NCBI RefSeq assembly: GCF_025420585.1
Contig: NZ_JAOEGB010000005.1
Span: 62,001 to 126,000 of the forward strand
From: Planotetraspora sp. A-T 1434
GTDB taxonomy: Bacteria; Actinomycetota; Actinomycetes; Streptosporangiales; Streptosporangiaceae
DNA length: 64,000 nucleotides
Reading direction: 5' to 3'
The notes beneath the pieces were generated by a model. It was not told where the DNA came from. It saw nothing but the letters and a program-made list of their open reading frames with translations, and did no database searches. Positions 36,047 to 44,758 of the stretch are shown one piece after another. A program made the position numbers and the translations under genes. Every line of letters starts with the position of its first letter. The stretch's first letter is position 1.

Positions 36047-37000
36047 ATGCGACTTGGAGTCCTGGACGTCGGTTCCAACACGGTGCACCTCCTGGTGATG
36101 GACGCGCACCAGGGCGCGCGCCCCCTTCCCGCGTACTCGCACAAGGAGGAGATGCGCCTGGCCGAGCACCTCGTGAACGGCGACCGGCTGTCCGACGAGG
36201 GCGCCGCCCGGCTGCGGACCTTCGTGGCGGAGGCCGTGCGGATCGCGGAGGACAAGGGCGTGGAGGACCTGGTCGCGTTCGCCACCTCGGCGGTCCGCGA
36301 CGCGGTCAACGGGGAGGAGATCCTCGCCCAGATCAAGGCCGACACGCGGGTGGACATCCAGGTTCTGTCCGGCGACGACGAGGGACGTCTCACGTTCCTC
36401 GCCGTCCGCCGGTGGTTCGGCTGGTCGTCCGGGCGGCTCCTGGTCGTCGACATCGGCGGCGGGTCGCTGGAGATCGCCTCCGGGATCGACGAGGAGCCCG
36501 ACGTCGCCGTGTCGCTGCCGCTGGGGGCCGGGCGGCTGACCCGCGACTGGTTCACCGCCGACCCGCCGGACCCGGACGAGGTGCGCGCCCTGCGGCGGCA
36601 CGCGCGGACCGAGATCGCCCGCACGGTCGGCGTCGTCGGCAGGTACGGCAGGCCGGACCACGCCGTGGCGACCTCGAAGACGTTCCGGCAGCTCGCCAGG
36701 ATCGCGGGCGCGGCCCCCTCCAGCGAGGGCTCCTACGTCAAGCGGACGCTCGCGCACGAGGACCTGACCGAGTGGACGGGCCGGCTCTCCGCGATGCCCG
36801 CGGCCGAGCGGGCCGAGCTGCCGGGCGTGTCGGCGGGCCGGGCCGCGCAGCTCCTCGCGGGAGCGGTCGTGGCCGACGCCGCCATGGACCTGTTCGAGCT
36901 GCCGGTCCTGGAGATCTGCCCGTGGGCGCTGCGCGAGGGGATGATCCTGCGCCGCCTCGACATCCTGCCCGTCGGTCGCCCCGCGATAGCCGATCAGTAA
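36047..37000 (+). CDS. Ppx/GppA family exopolyphosphatase / guanosine pentaphosphate phosphohydrolase
   Basis: This 317-residue cytoplasmic phosphatase is of the ASKHA fold and would remove terminal phosphate from polyphosphate or pppGpp. The phosphate-binding loops [12 protein letters not shown] (near residue 6) and DIGGGSLEI (near residue 139) are present. The size matches actinobacterial short Ppx forms, such as the mycobacterial Ppx1/Ppx2 pair, which lack the C-terminal HD domain of E. coli GppA. ATG 36047 starts the first beta strand directly. The exact substrate cannot be assigned from sequence. Confidence 0.92.
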   Translation: MRLGVLDVGSNTVHLLVMDAHQGARPLPAYSHKEEMRLAEHLVNGDRLSDEGAARLRTFVAEAVRIAEDKGVEDLVAFATSAVRDAVNGEEILAQIKADTRVDIQVLSGDDEGRLTFLAVRRWFGWSSGRLLVVDIGGGSLEIASGIDEEPDVAVSLPLGAGRLTRDWFTADPPDPDEVRALRRHARTEIARTVGVVGRYGRPDHAVATSKTFRQLARIAGAAPSSEGSYVKRTLAHEDLTEWTGRLSAMPAAERAELPGVSAGRAAQLLAGAVVADAAMDLFELPVLEICPWALREGMILRRLDILPVGRPAIADQ

Positions 37001-37097
37001 GGCATGAGCCACCGGTAACGGGGCAAGTCAGGAGCTTCCGGGCCTATCTCTATCCTGGTCCGTCCGGGGGGTCGTCTCTTAAAGGGGGAAGAGCGGA

Positions 37098-37277
37098 ATG
37101 GTGGAGCTGCTGGGAGCGATCGTCTCCCTGGCGGCCGTGGCGGCGCTCACGGTGATGGCGCTGCTGATGATCTCCGTCGTCGTGCTGGCCGTGCTCGGGG
37201 TGATGGCCGCCACCACCGGGCGGGAGCCGAAGGAGCGGGTCGTCCGGTTCGGTGCGGCTCCGGGGAGCCGCACCTGA
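37098..37277 (+). CDS. Small hydrophobic membrane protein (59 residues)
   Basis: MVELLGAIVSLAAVAALTVM opens a run of about 40 hydrophobic residues, enough for one long or two short membrane helices, followed by a basic tail (GREPKERVVRFGAAPGSRT). A GGGGGA ribosome site precedes the ATG. Codon use is GC3-rich and natural for this genome. It is a small unknown that may be co-transcribed with Ppx/GppA (97 nt gap). Confidence 0.6.
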   Translation: MVELLGAIVSLAAVAALTVMALLMISVVVLAVLGVMAATTGREPKERVVRFGAAPGSRT

Positions 37278-37312
37278 CCGCGGACGCCGGCCGTCCCGTC
37301 CTCCCGGCGCGA

Positions 37313-38116
37313 TCAGGCGAGCTTGTATGCCTTCAGGTTGCGCAGCAGCAGGTAGCAGTCCTGGAGGGAGCCGGACTTGTCGCCCAGTGAGCGATAGATG
37401 CCCCACTTCGGGCGGACCCGGTCACTCAGCCACGTGTCGAGCCCGCCGCGCTTGACGTCGAGGACCGTGGTGGAGCCGTCGCGGATCACCCAGTGGACCG
37501 AACCGTTCGGGGCGTCGCCGATCTTCAGCTCGAAGTCGACGTCGATCCACTTGTTCTGCAGGGGGGCCAGGTCGGTGGACCCGACCACGACACCGGAGTT
37601 CTCGACGTTCAGCTCGATCTTGGGCGTGCTGCCGTACCTGCGCAGCGAGGTGGTCAGAATGGGCGAGCTGTCGTTTCCCGGCATCTTCATCTGCATGATG
37701 TGCGTGAAGGTCGTGGTGGCCTTCAGCGAGCGCGGGATGTACATGGAGTAGGTCAGCCGCCAGGTCTCACCCTTCTTCCACTCCAGGTACGGCCCGCCCG
37801 CCGGGCTGCGCATCCCCTTGACCTCCTGGCGCTGGCGGTCGGTGGAGCTGTCCCGATCCTTCATGTGCATGTCGAACCGGTAGGCGCCGTTCTGCACGTA
37901 GATGTGCTTGACGCCGGGGTGCGAGCCCGCCCGGTCGTCCTCGACGCCCTCGAAGGCGGCGAGACCGTCCTTGGCCGCCGACGGCGACCACTTGAGCTGC
38001 CAGGCCGCAGCCTGCGCGGTTGGGCCGGTGAGCAGGCCACCAAGCAGGCCACCGAGCAGGCCACCGAGCAGGGCCACGCCGCAGACGGCGGGCAGGAGGG
38101 CGCGAGAACGGATCAC
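37313..38116 (-). CDS. Secreted polysaccharide-lyase-like jelly-roll enzyme without CBM35 (copy E)
   Basis: This 267-residue member of the lyase-like group seen at 25734, 27725 and 44755 ends after the catalytic domain. The Sec signal contains a 12-bp repeat giving LLGG x3. The domain (AWQLKWSPSA, DRQRQEVKGMRSPAGGPYLE, FTHIMQMKM, RVRPKWGIYRSLGD) keeps every conserved cluster, so it should be active. It shows the jelly roll can stand alone and defines the domain boundary in the longer copies. It has its own upstream region with the GTTAG motif, and it converges on the small membrane protein gene. Confidence 0.8.
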   Translation of the reverse strand: MIRSRALLPAVCGVALLGGLLGGLLGGLLTGPTAQAAAWQLKWSPSAAKDGLAAFEGVEDDRAGSHPGVKHIYVQNGAYRFDMHMKDRDSSTDRQRQEVKGMRSPAGGPYLEWKKGETWRLTYSMYIPRSLKATTTFTHIMQMKMPGNDSSPILTTSLRRYGSTPKIELNVENSGVVVGSTDLAPLQNKWIDVDFELKIGDAPNGSVHWVIRDGSTTVLDVKRGGLDTWLSDRVRPKWGIYRSLGDKSGSLQDCYLLLRNLKAYKLA

Positions 38117-38199
38117 TGAGATTCACCTCGGGGGGTCAAGGCTCGGGGGGCGAGGCTCGCAGGTTAAGGCTCGCAGGTTAAGGCGAAGGGGGTGCTTTT

Positions 38200-38215
38200 G
38201 TTAGGAAGGTTTCTT
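38200..38215. promoter_or_regulatory. GTTAGgAAGgTTTCTT motif upstream of lyase E
   Basis: This is the second occurrence of the motif seen upstream of the chitinase, here 84 bp before the lyase start and inside an AT-rich patch. The rest of 38117-38254 has a GC-rich leader with a short direct repeat (GGCTCGCAGGTTAA, twice) and no gene. Confidence 0.45.
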
Positions 38216-38248
38216 ATCATACTGAGGCTACGGGCCGCCGTAATTCGG

Positions 38249-38288
38249 AAAAAAGTACGGCTTCCACCCTGATGGGCGGAAGCCGTAC
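38249..38288 (-). terminator. Intrinsic terminator after the GH105 gene
   Basis: A perfect 11-bp stem (GTACGGCTTCC at 38255-38265 with GGAAGCCGTAC at 38278-38288) and a 12-base loop. On the minus strand it is followed by six T. It lies 57 bases past the GH105 stop and is the most classical terminator in the window. Confidence 0.85.
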
Positions 38289-38345
38289 CGGAGCGCGAAA
38301 GCGGGTGGATGAGTGCTCTCGCGCTCAGCTAATCGGACGCCGGGA

Positions 38346-39935
38346 TCACGCCCGGCCTGTCTTGATCATTTGCTCGCTCATGATCAGGAAGGCCCCGAGG
38401 CCGTGGAAGTCGTTGGTGGCCCGGGGGCGGCCGTAGTAGAAGCTCAGCGCGTCATCCGCGTTGGTGCCGATGCAGATGTCGCTGACGTTGGTCAGGCCAT
38501 CGGAGCCGATCGACGTCTTGGCCAGCACGCCGTGGTAGCCCTTGTCGGCGTAGGTCTGGTAGCTCGCGTCGACGTAGCCCTTCTCGACGGCCCGGGAGAT
38601 CGTGGTGGTGTACATCGCCGAGCAGGACGTCTCGAGCCAGTTGCTCGGGTCGGTGCCCTTGTCGACGACCTGCCACCAGCGGCCCGTGGCCGGGTCCTGG
38701 TAACGGGCGAACGCGTCGACCAGCTTGCGCAGGATGTCGGTGAGCGCGGCCCGCTGCGGGTGGGTGGCCGGCAGCAGCTCCAGGATGTCGGTGATGGCCA
38801 GGCCGTACCAGCCCTCGGCGCGGCACCAGGTGACGCCGTTGGTGTTGCCGAGCTCGGGGTGCACCCAGCTCGCGGTGGCGCCGCCCGGCTCGTCATAGGC
38901 GTGCCACAGCAGGCCCGCCTGCGCTCCCGTCGTCCGCTGGAGGTGCTTGCCGTAGACGACGAGTTGCTGGGCCGCGTTGTCGTTGCCCCACGTGGCGTCG
39001 TTGAACTGCTGGCCGTAGCGGATCACGAACGGGTCCACCATGAAGACGCCGTCGCCCCAGAGCTGGCCCTCGCGCGAGGAGCCGCTGCCGTGCCACCAGC
39101 CGCCGTCGGAGGTGCGGGGGTAGGTGTTGAGCCGGGTGCGGATCTTCTGCGCGGCGATGCGCCACTTGCTCTCGCCGGTCTCCTTGGCCAGGATCAGCAG
39201 GACGTTGCCGGGCTCCATGCTGTCCAGGCTGCCGAAGCTGTTGCTGATGTTGCCGCTGCTGTCGACGAAGCGGTTGCCCCAGTCCTTGATGTACTGCAGG
39301 TACCGCGCGTCGTGCGTGCGCAGGTAGACCTGGTACTGGCCCTGGAGGTAGAGCGCGACCGGGTAGCTCCAGCCGCCGATCGTGCTGGGGGTGAAGCGGG
39401 CCATCGTGGAGTCGACGACGGCCTTCGACCAGTCGAAGGGCGGCGGCGTCGTCACGTCGCCCAGGGTGAGCGAGTCGACGTTCGGGCCGCCGTTGGAGGT
39501 GGTGCCGGTGGCCCTGATGACGTTCGTCCCGGCGTTGAGGGTGGCCGTGATGGCCTTCGTGGTCCAGGTGTCCCAGTTACCGGTGCTGCCGAAGGAGAGC
39601 CCGCTGGAGACCACGGTGCCGTTGACGGCGATGTCCATCGGGCGGGCGGTGGTGGTGCCGTTCGAGTACCGGAGCGTCAGGGTCTGCTGCCCCGCCGCGG
39701 CGGCGTTCACCGTCCACTCGATGTAGCCACCGGTGGTGTTGACGTAGTCGACGAACCCGGTGCCGGTGTAGCCGAGGTGGTTGCTGAACACACCGGCCTG
39801 CGACAGCGTGGCGTTCTCGGCCTCGTAGACGGTGGAAGCCGCCGTGGCGGGGAGGGCGGGAAGGCCCGCCGCGGCGACCGCGGTTACCGCGATGGCTACG
39901 GCGAGCCTTCGCAAACCTCGGATGTGGGGGATCAC
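38346..39935 (-). CDS. Secreted GH105-type unsaturated glucuronyl/galacturonyl hydrolase with N-terminal CBM35
   Basis: This 529-residue exported enzyme should remove the 4,5-unsaturated uronic acid that lyases leave on oligosaccharide ends. A Sec signal (about 1-31) and one CBM35-like module (about 34-155, VYEAENATLSQAG) precede a GH105 (YteR-like) barrel: DWSKAVVDSTMARF, GQLWGDGVFMVDPF with the catalytic Asp, LWHAYDE, and WCRAEGWYGLAI. Most YteR-like enzymes are intracellular, so the signal peptide and binding module imply extracellular cleavage. GTG 39935 is preceded by AAGGAG. It is divergent from the AA12-like operon across a 487-bp control region. A GH105 beside lyases is strong support for a pectin-type pathway. 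Confidence 0.9.
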   Translation of the reverse strand: MIPHIRGLRRLAVAIAVTAVAAAGLPALPATAASTVYEAENATLSQAGVFSNHLGYTGTGFVDYVNTTGGYIEWTVNAAAAGQQTLTLRYSNGTTTARPMDIAVNGTVVSSGLSFGSTGNWDTWTTKAITATLNAGTNVIRATGTTSNGGPNVDSLTLGDVTTPPPFDWSKAVVDSTMARFTPSTIGGWSYPVALYLQGQYQVYLRTHDARYLQYIKDWGNRFVDSSGNISNSFGSLDSMEPGNVLLILAKETGESKWRIAAQKIRTRLNTYPRTSDGGWWHGSGSSREGQLWGDGVFMVDPFVIRYGQQFNDATWGNDNAAQQLVVYGKHLQRTTGAQAGLLWHAYDEPGGATASWVHPELGNTNGVTWCRAEGWYGLAITDILELLPATHPQRAALTDILRKLVDAFARYQDPATGRWWQVVDKGTDPSNWLETSCSAMYTTTISRAVEKGYVDASYQTYADKGYHGVLAKTSIGSDGLTNVSDICIGTNADDALSFYYGRPRATNDFHGLGAFLIMSEQMIKTGRA

Positions 39936-40257
39936 CTTTCGATCTCCTTGTCTCTGGGGACAGAGGGGGGACGACAAGTCCTCCTATGTATGAGCTGCGC
40001 TCGGGACAGAGGCTTGCCGTACGGCCGTAACGCGCACGAGTCAGAAACCGCACTGACCGTGTCCATCGGTTGTCAGGTCACGCTAAGAGATCCAACCTTT
40101 CGCGTCTACCTTTCCGTAATAGAGATACACCGTGGAGGCGAGTACGGTCCATGTATCGGAACAAGAATCTGTATACCGGAACACGGTCCCGAAAGAAAGC
40201 GTTTCCCGTCGACTGAACCCGGACAATTCGCGCAGACGACGCACCGCGCCAGGACAT

Positions 40258-40282
40258 CCGATGTATCGGTCCGACATATCGG
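40258..40282. promoter_or_regulatory. Double palindromic operator candidate in the GH105/AA12 divergent region
   Basis: Two 12-bp sites, CCGATGTATCGG (40258-40269) and CCGACATATCGG (40271-40282), are one base apart and together form a larger inverted repeat. A weaker relative, CCATGTATCGG, lies at 40149-40159. The arms match the operator candidate of the ABC operon at 18460. Elsewhere in 39936-40422 there is a TTGACA at 40328 and a repeated TCCAACCTTTCG (40091 and 40368), but no gene. Confidence 0.55.
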
Positions 40283-40422
40283 CGTTACAGGAATGCAAAC
40301 TTGCACCGGTCCATCTGTAACTTCGCGTTGACAAGCGGCCGTTGAATGTGGGATCACGGTCCAAAGGTCCAACCTTTCGTCTCAGGAGTCTGCCGACACG
40401 GGCAGGCCGCCGAGGAGGTTCG

Positions 40423-42891
40423 ATGAGATCTGGAAGGCCCAGAGCGCGCGCCGTGGTTCTCGTGGCGGCGCTGATGGGAGGACTGTTGACCGTGGGCGCC
40501 ATGGCCGGACCGGCCGGCGCCGCCACCCGCTACGAGGCCGAGAACGCCACGATCTCCCAGGGAGCCGTGGCGACGAATCACCTGAACTATTCGGGCACGG
40601 GCTTCGTCGACGGCACCAACATCGCCGGAAGCTACCTGGAGTGGAGCTTCGACGCTCCGGCGGCCGGGACCGCGACCCTGGTGCTGCGATACGCCAACGG
40701 CACCACCACCACACGGACATCGGATGTGTCGGTCAACGGCGCCGTGGTGTCGGCCGGCCGGGCGTTCCCCGGCACCGGCAACTGGGACACCTGGGCCAAC
40801 TCGACCCTGACCGCCCCCGTGACGGCGGGCGCCAACAAGATCCGGGTGACCGCGACCGGCGCCGACGGCAACGCGAACCTCGACTACCTCGACGTCACCG
40901 TGGCCGCGCCGTCGAACGACTACCAGGCCGAGGACGCCACCCTGTCCCAGGCCGGAGTGTTCAGCAACCACCTCGGCTACACCGGCACCGGCTTCGTGGA
41001 CTACACGAACGTCACCGGGTCGTACGTGCAGTTCACCGTGAACGCCGCCAGTGCCGGACCGGCCTCGCTGACCTTCCGGTACGCCAACGGCACCACGGTC
41101 GCCCGTCCGATGACGATCGCCGTAAACGGCGTGGACGTCGCCGCCGACCTCGTCTTCCCCGGCACCGGCAACTGGGACACCTGGGCGGACCTGGCCGTCA
41201 ACGCGACCCTGAACGCGGGGAGCAACACGGTCCGCGCTACCGCCACCACCGCGAACGGCGGGCCGAACCTCGACCGCCTCAGCGTGGGGACGCCCTCGGA
41301 CACCGAGCGGCCGACCACCCCCGGCCAGCCGTCCTGCAGTGGCGTCGGCGAGAACGGCCTGACCCTCAACTGGGGCGCCTCGACCGACAACGTCGGCGTC
41401 GTCGCCTACGACATCTACAACTACGGCAACAAGATCAGCGAAGCCGGGAACGTCACGTCCAAGCAGCTGACCGGGCTCACCCCGAACACGACCTACAGCC
41501 TGACCGTGTTCGCGCGGGACGCCGCCGGCAACGTGTCGCCGCCCAGCCCGATCGTCGAGTGCACGACGTCGCAGAGCTCCGACACCCAGAAGCCGAGCAC
41601 GCCGGGCACCCTGACCTCCTCGAACCTGACCTCCAACAGCGTCCAGCTCTCGTGGGGCGCCTCCACCGACAACGTCGGCGTCGTCGCCTACGAGGTCCGC
41701 AGCGGCACGACCGTCTACGCGACCGTGACCGGCAACCCGCCGGCCACCTCGGCGACCGTCAGCGGCCTGGCCTGCAACAGCCCGTACAGCCTGACCGTGG
41801 TCGCGAAGGACGCGGCCGGCAACGTGTCGGACCCCAGCAACACGGTCACGTTCACCACCCCGTCCTGCAACGACCCCGACGGCGGCGTGCCGTCGAGCAT
41901 CACCCAGATCTCCAGCGGCTGGACGATCCCGTGGGGCATGGCCTGGCTCCCCGACGGCCAGACCGCGCTCGTCACCGAGCGGGACGACAAGGTCGCGTCC
42001 GGCCAGTTCCGGGTCTACAAGGTCACCCTGGCCGGCACGAAGACGCTGGTCGGAACCGTCCCGAACGCCTCCACCACCGGCACCACCAGCGGTGAGGGCG
42101 GCCTGATGGGCGCGGCGGTGGACCCGAACTGGACCACCAACCACTTCGTCTACTTCTTCCACACGTCGCCGACGGACAACCGGATCGTCCGGATGACCTA
42201 CAACGGCACGTCGCTCAGCAGCACCTCGACGCCCATCGTCACCGGCATCAGGCGGAGCCTGTTCCACAACGGCGGACGCCTCGCGTTCGGCCCGGACGGC
42301 TACCTCTACGCCACCACCGGTGACTCACAGCAGGGCAACCTCGCGCAGGACCGCAACTCCCTCAACGGGAAGATCCTGCGGATGACCACGACTGGTCAGC
42401 CGGCGCCGGGCAACCCGTTCGGCACCCTCGTCTACAGCTACGGCCACCGCAACCCGCAGGGCATCGCCTGGGACTCCCAGGGACGCCTGTGGGAGGCGGA
42501 GTTCGGCAACAGCGCCGTCGACGAGCTCAACCTGATCAAGCCGGGTCTCAACTACGGCTGGCCGACCTGCGAGGGGACTTGCAGCGTCTCGGGGATGACC
42601 AACCCGAAGAAGACGTGGTCGACCGGCACGGCCTCGCCCAGCGCGATAGCGATCGTCCGGAACGTCGTCTACATGGCGGCGTTGAAGGGCGAGCGTCTGT
42701 GGCGAATCCCCATCGGTAGCGGTGAAAGCGTGGGCACCGCGACCGCGTATTACGTCGGCGCCTATGGCCGTCTCCGGACGGTGATCAAGGTGCCCGGCGC
42801 GAACCAACTGTGGCTCAGCACCACCAACTGCGACAACAACGGTGACGCTTCGCCAGGATCGGACCGGATCTTCCGCGTCACGATCACGTAA
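40423..42891 (+). CDS. Secreted PQQ-type sugar dehydrogenase (AA12/GSDH-like) with two CBM35 and two fibronectin III domains
   Basis: This 822-residue exported protein is probably a pyrroloquinoline-quinone-dependent oxidoreductase for sugars. Order: Sec signal (1-33), CBM35-like modules (about 36-160 and 166-288), fibronectin III domains (about 298-387 and 392-482), then a six-bladed propeller (about 490-822) of the glucose/sorbosone dehydrogenase kind: IPWGMAWLPDGQTALVTERD, GEGGLMGAAVDP, HNGGRLAFGPDGYLYATTGD, YGHRNPQGIAWD and GLNYGWP. The His-Asn-Gly-Gly and Gly-His-Arg-Asn elements match PQQ-site regions. ATG 40423 has GAGGAGG upstream. It is the first gene of the hydrolase operon. The oxidation target and electron acceptor are unknown. 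Confidence 0.85.
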   Translation: MRSGRPRARAVVLVAALMGGLLTVGAMAGPAGAATRYEAENATISQGAVATNHLNYSGTGFVDGTNIAGSYLEWSFDAPAAGTATLVLRYANGTTTTRTSDVSVNGAVVSAGRAFPGTGNWDTWANSTLTAPVTAGANKIRVTATGADGNANLDYLDVTVAAPSNDYQAEDATLSQAGVFSNHLGYTGTGFVDYTNVTGSYVQFTVNAASAGPASLTFRYANGTTVARPMTIAVNGVDVAADLVFPGTGNWDTWADLAVNATLNAGSNTVRATATTANGGPNLDRLSVGTPSDTERPTTPGQPSCSGVGENGLTLNWGASTDNVGVVAYDIYNYGNKISEAGNVTSKQLTGLTPNTTYSLTVFARDAAGNVSPPSPIVECTTSQSSDTQKPSTPGTLTSSNLTSNSVQLSWGASTDNVGVVAYEVRSGTTVYATVTGNPPATSATVSGLACNSPYSLTVVAKDAAGNVSDPSNTVTFTTPSCNDPDGGVPSSITQISSGWTIPWGMAWLPDGQTALVTERDDKVASGQFRVYKVTLAGTKTLVGTVPNASTTGTTSGEGGLMGAAVDPNWTTNHFVYFFHTSPTDNRIVRMTYNGTSLSSTSTPIVTGIRRSLFHNGGRLAFGPDGYLYATTGDSQQGNLAQDRNSLNGKILRMTTTGQPAPGNPFGTLVYSYGHRNPQGIAWDSQGRLWEAEFGNSAVDELNLIKPGLNYGWPTCEGTCSVSGMTNPKKTWSTGTASPSAIAIVRNVVYMAALKGERLWRIPIGSGESVGTATAYYVGAYGRLRTVIKVPGANQLWLSTTNCDNNGDASPGSDRIFRVTIT

Positions 42892-42900
42892 ATGAACGGC

Positions 42901-42939
42901 GAGTGGCCGCGCCCCAAGTCCCAAGGGGCGCGGCCACTC
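42901..42939 (+). terminator. Strong intra-operon hairpin between AA12-like and GH28 genes
   Basis: A perfect 15-bp stem (GAGTGGCCGCGCCCC with GGGGCGCGGCCACTC) and a nine-base loop lie in the 76-bp gap. It has no U-run, so it could be a terminator, a partial attenuator, or an mRNA-stabilising end that lets the two parts be expressed at different levels. Confidence 0.6.
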
Positions 42940-42967
42940 GCTCCCCAGCGCTGGAGGAACCCCCCAC

Positions 42968-44758
42968 GTGGACAGACGAGATTTCATCAAGACCACAGGC
43001 ATCATGGCGGGCGGCGTCCTGCTGACGGGGCTCGCGCCCCGGTCGGCGTACGCCGCGTCGCCATGGGACCAGGTGCCGGCGATCCTGGCGAGGATCGTGC
43101 CGCCCACGTTCCCGGACCGCACGTTCGACATCACCGCGTACGGCGCCAAGCCGGACAACACGACCGACTGCACCGCCGCCTTCAAGAACGCGATCGCCGC
43201 GTGCAACGCCGCGGGCGGCGGCACCGTTCTGGTGCCGGGCACGGGGTCGTTCCGCACCGGCAAGATCCACCTGCTGTCCAACGTCAACCTGCACGTCAAC
43301 GCGGGAGGGACGATCCGGTTCCGCAGCGACGCCGGGTCCTACCTGCCGAACGTGTTCACCCGGTGGCAGGGCATCGAGTGCTACAACTACTCGCCCTTCA
43401 TCTACGCGTACGGCCAGACCAACGTCGCGATCACGGGCCCCGGGACCATCGACGGCAACGCCGCGGCCGGCCCCTGGTTCGGCTTCGACGACCAGCGCGG
43501 CCCCGACTGGGACGCCCTGCAGCAGATGGCGGTCGACGGCGTCCCGGTCAACCAGCGGCAGTTCGGCGACGGCCACTACCTCAAGCCGAACATGATCCAG
43601 CTCTACAACTGCACGAACATCCTGATCGAGGACGTCAACATCAAGAACCCCGCGATGTGGACGATCCACCCCGTGCTGTCCCGCAACGTGACCGTGCGGA
43701 ACGTCAAGGTCTACAGCCGCGGCGCGATGGTCGACGGATGCGACCCCGAGAGCTGCGCCGACGTTCTCATCGAGGGCTGCTCGTTCGACACCGGCGACGA
43801 CGGCACGGTGATCAAGTCGGGACGTGACATCGACGGCCGCCGGGTGGGAGTCCCCAGCGAGAACATCGTCATCCGCAACAACAAGTACTACGGGCGCTGG
43901 GGCGCGATCACGGTCGGCAGCGAGATGTCGGGCGGCGTGCGCAACGTCTTCGCGCAGGACAACCAGATCTTCCCCGGTTCGAGCTACCACTCCTTCTACG
44001 CGGTCTACATCAAGACCAACAACCGGCGCGGGGGAGTGGTCGACGGGATCCACGTCCGTAACCTGACCGGCGGCCCGTGCGACCGCGGCGGCTTCTTCAT
44101 CGACATGAACTACAGCCTCACCGGCCCCGGATACGGCCCGATCGTCAACCCGGTCGTGCAGAACATCACCGTGGACGGGCTCAACATCGACACGTCGCCG
44201 TTCGCGATCAAGCTGTCCGGGTCGTCGGCGAGCCACATCAAGAACGTGACGATCAGCAACAGCACGTTTACGAACATCACCACTGCCGCTCCCCAGATCA
44301 GCAACGCCGACAACGTGGTCCTGAACAACGTGAGGATCAACGGCACGCTGTACGGCAACGCCCCCACGGCCGTCCGCTACGAGGCCGAGAACGCCACGAT
44401 CTCCACGGGAAGCGTGGTGGCCAACAACCACCTGAACTACTCGGGGACGGGCTTCGTCGACACCGCGAACGCGGTGGGGAGCTACGTGGAGTGGACCGTC
44501 AACGCGGCCACAGCGGGCACGGCGAGCCTGCTGCTGCGCTACGCGAACGGCACCACCACCAACCGCCCGATGGACATCTCCGTCAACGGGACCGTCGTCG
44601 CGGCGGGCAAGGCCTTCAACGGCACCGGCAACTGGGACACGTGGGCCAACGCGACGATCAGCGCCCCGCTCAACGCCGGGAGCAACACCGTCCGTGTCAC
44701 CGCCACCACGGCCAACGGCTGCCCCAACCTCGACTACCTGGAGGTGACCGGCCCATGA
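42968..44758 (+). CDS. Secreted GH28 polygalacturonase-like enzyme with C-terminal CBM35 (first copy)
   Basis: This 596-residue exported glycosidase for pectic backbones starts with a Tat signal (MDRRDFIKTTGIMAGG). The right-handed beta-helix (about 30-460) has FDITAYGAKPDN, GPGTIDGN, the acidic pair in DGCDPESC and DTGDDGTVIKSG, ITVGSEMSGGVRNV and VYIKTN. The usual GHG motif of the family is replaced by GRWGA. A CBM35-like module follows (about 472-596). The GTG start has GGAGGAA upstream. The stop overlaps the next gene's start (ATGA), so it is translationally coupled to the lyase at 44755. It shares the SPWDQVPAILARIVPPTFPD opening with the GH28 at 46429. Confidence 0.9.
   Translation: MDRRDFIKTTGIMAGGVLLTGLAPRSAYAASPWDQVPAILARIVPPTFPDRTFDITAYGAKPDNTTDCTAAFKNAIAACNAAGGGTVLVPGTGSFRTGKIHLLSNVNLHVNAGGTIRFRSDAGSYLPNVFTRWQGIECYNYSPFIYAYGQTNVAITGPGTIDGNAAAGPWFGFDDQRGPDWDALQQMAVDGVPVNQRQFGDGHYLKPNMIQLYNCTNILIEDVNIKNPAMWTIHPVLSRNVTVRNVKVYSRGAMVDGCDPESCADVLIEGCSFDTGDDGTVIKSGRDIDGRRVGVPSENIVIRNNKYYGRWGAITVGSEMSGGVRNVFAQDNQIFPGSSYHSFYAVYIKTNNRRGGVVDGIHVRNLTGGPCDRGGFFIDMNYSLTGPGYGPIVNPVVQNITVDGLNIDTSPFAIKLSGSSASHIKNVTISNSTFTNITTAAPQISNADNVVLNNVRINGTLYGNAPTAVRYEAENATISTGSVVANNHLNYSGTGFVDTANAVGSYVEWTVNAATAGTASLLLRYANGTTTNRPMDISVNGTVVAAGKAFNGTGNWDTWANATISAPLNAGSNTVRVTATTANGCPNLDYLEVTGP

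Noticed and set aside
34703-37012. 769-codon minus-strand frame covering the Ppx/GppA gene and the propeller gene
   Set aside because: The upstream part is antisense to Ppx/GppA. The propeller protein starts at GTG 35941 with a signal peptide and ribosome site.
44077-44754. Upstream extension of lyase C inside the GH28 gene
   Set aside because: The extension reads an off-frame of the GH28 gene. The true start is the ATG at 44755, directly before a signal peptide and overlapping the GH28 stop.
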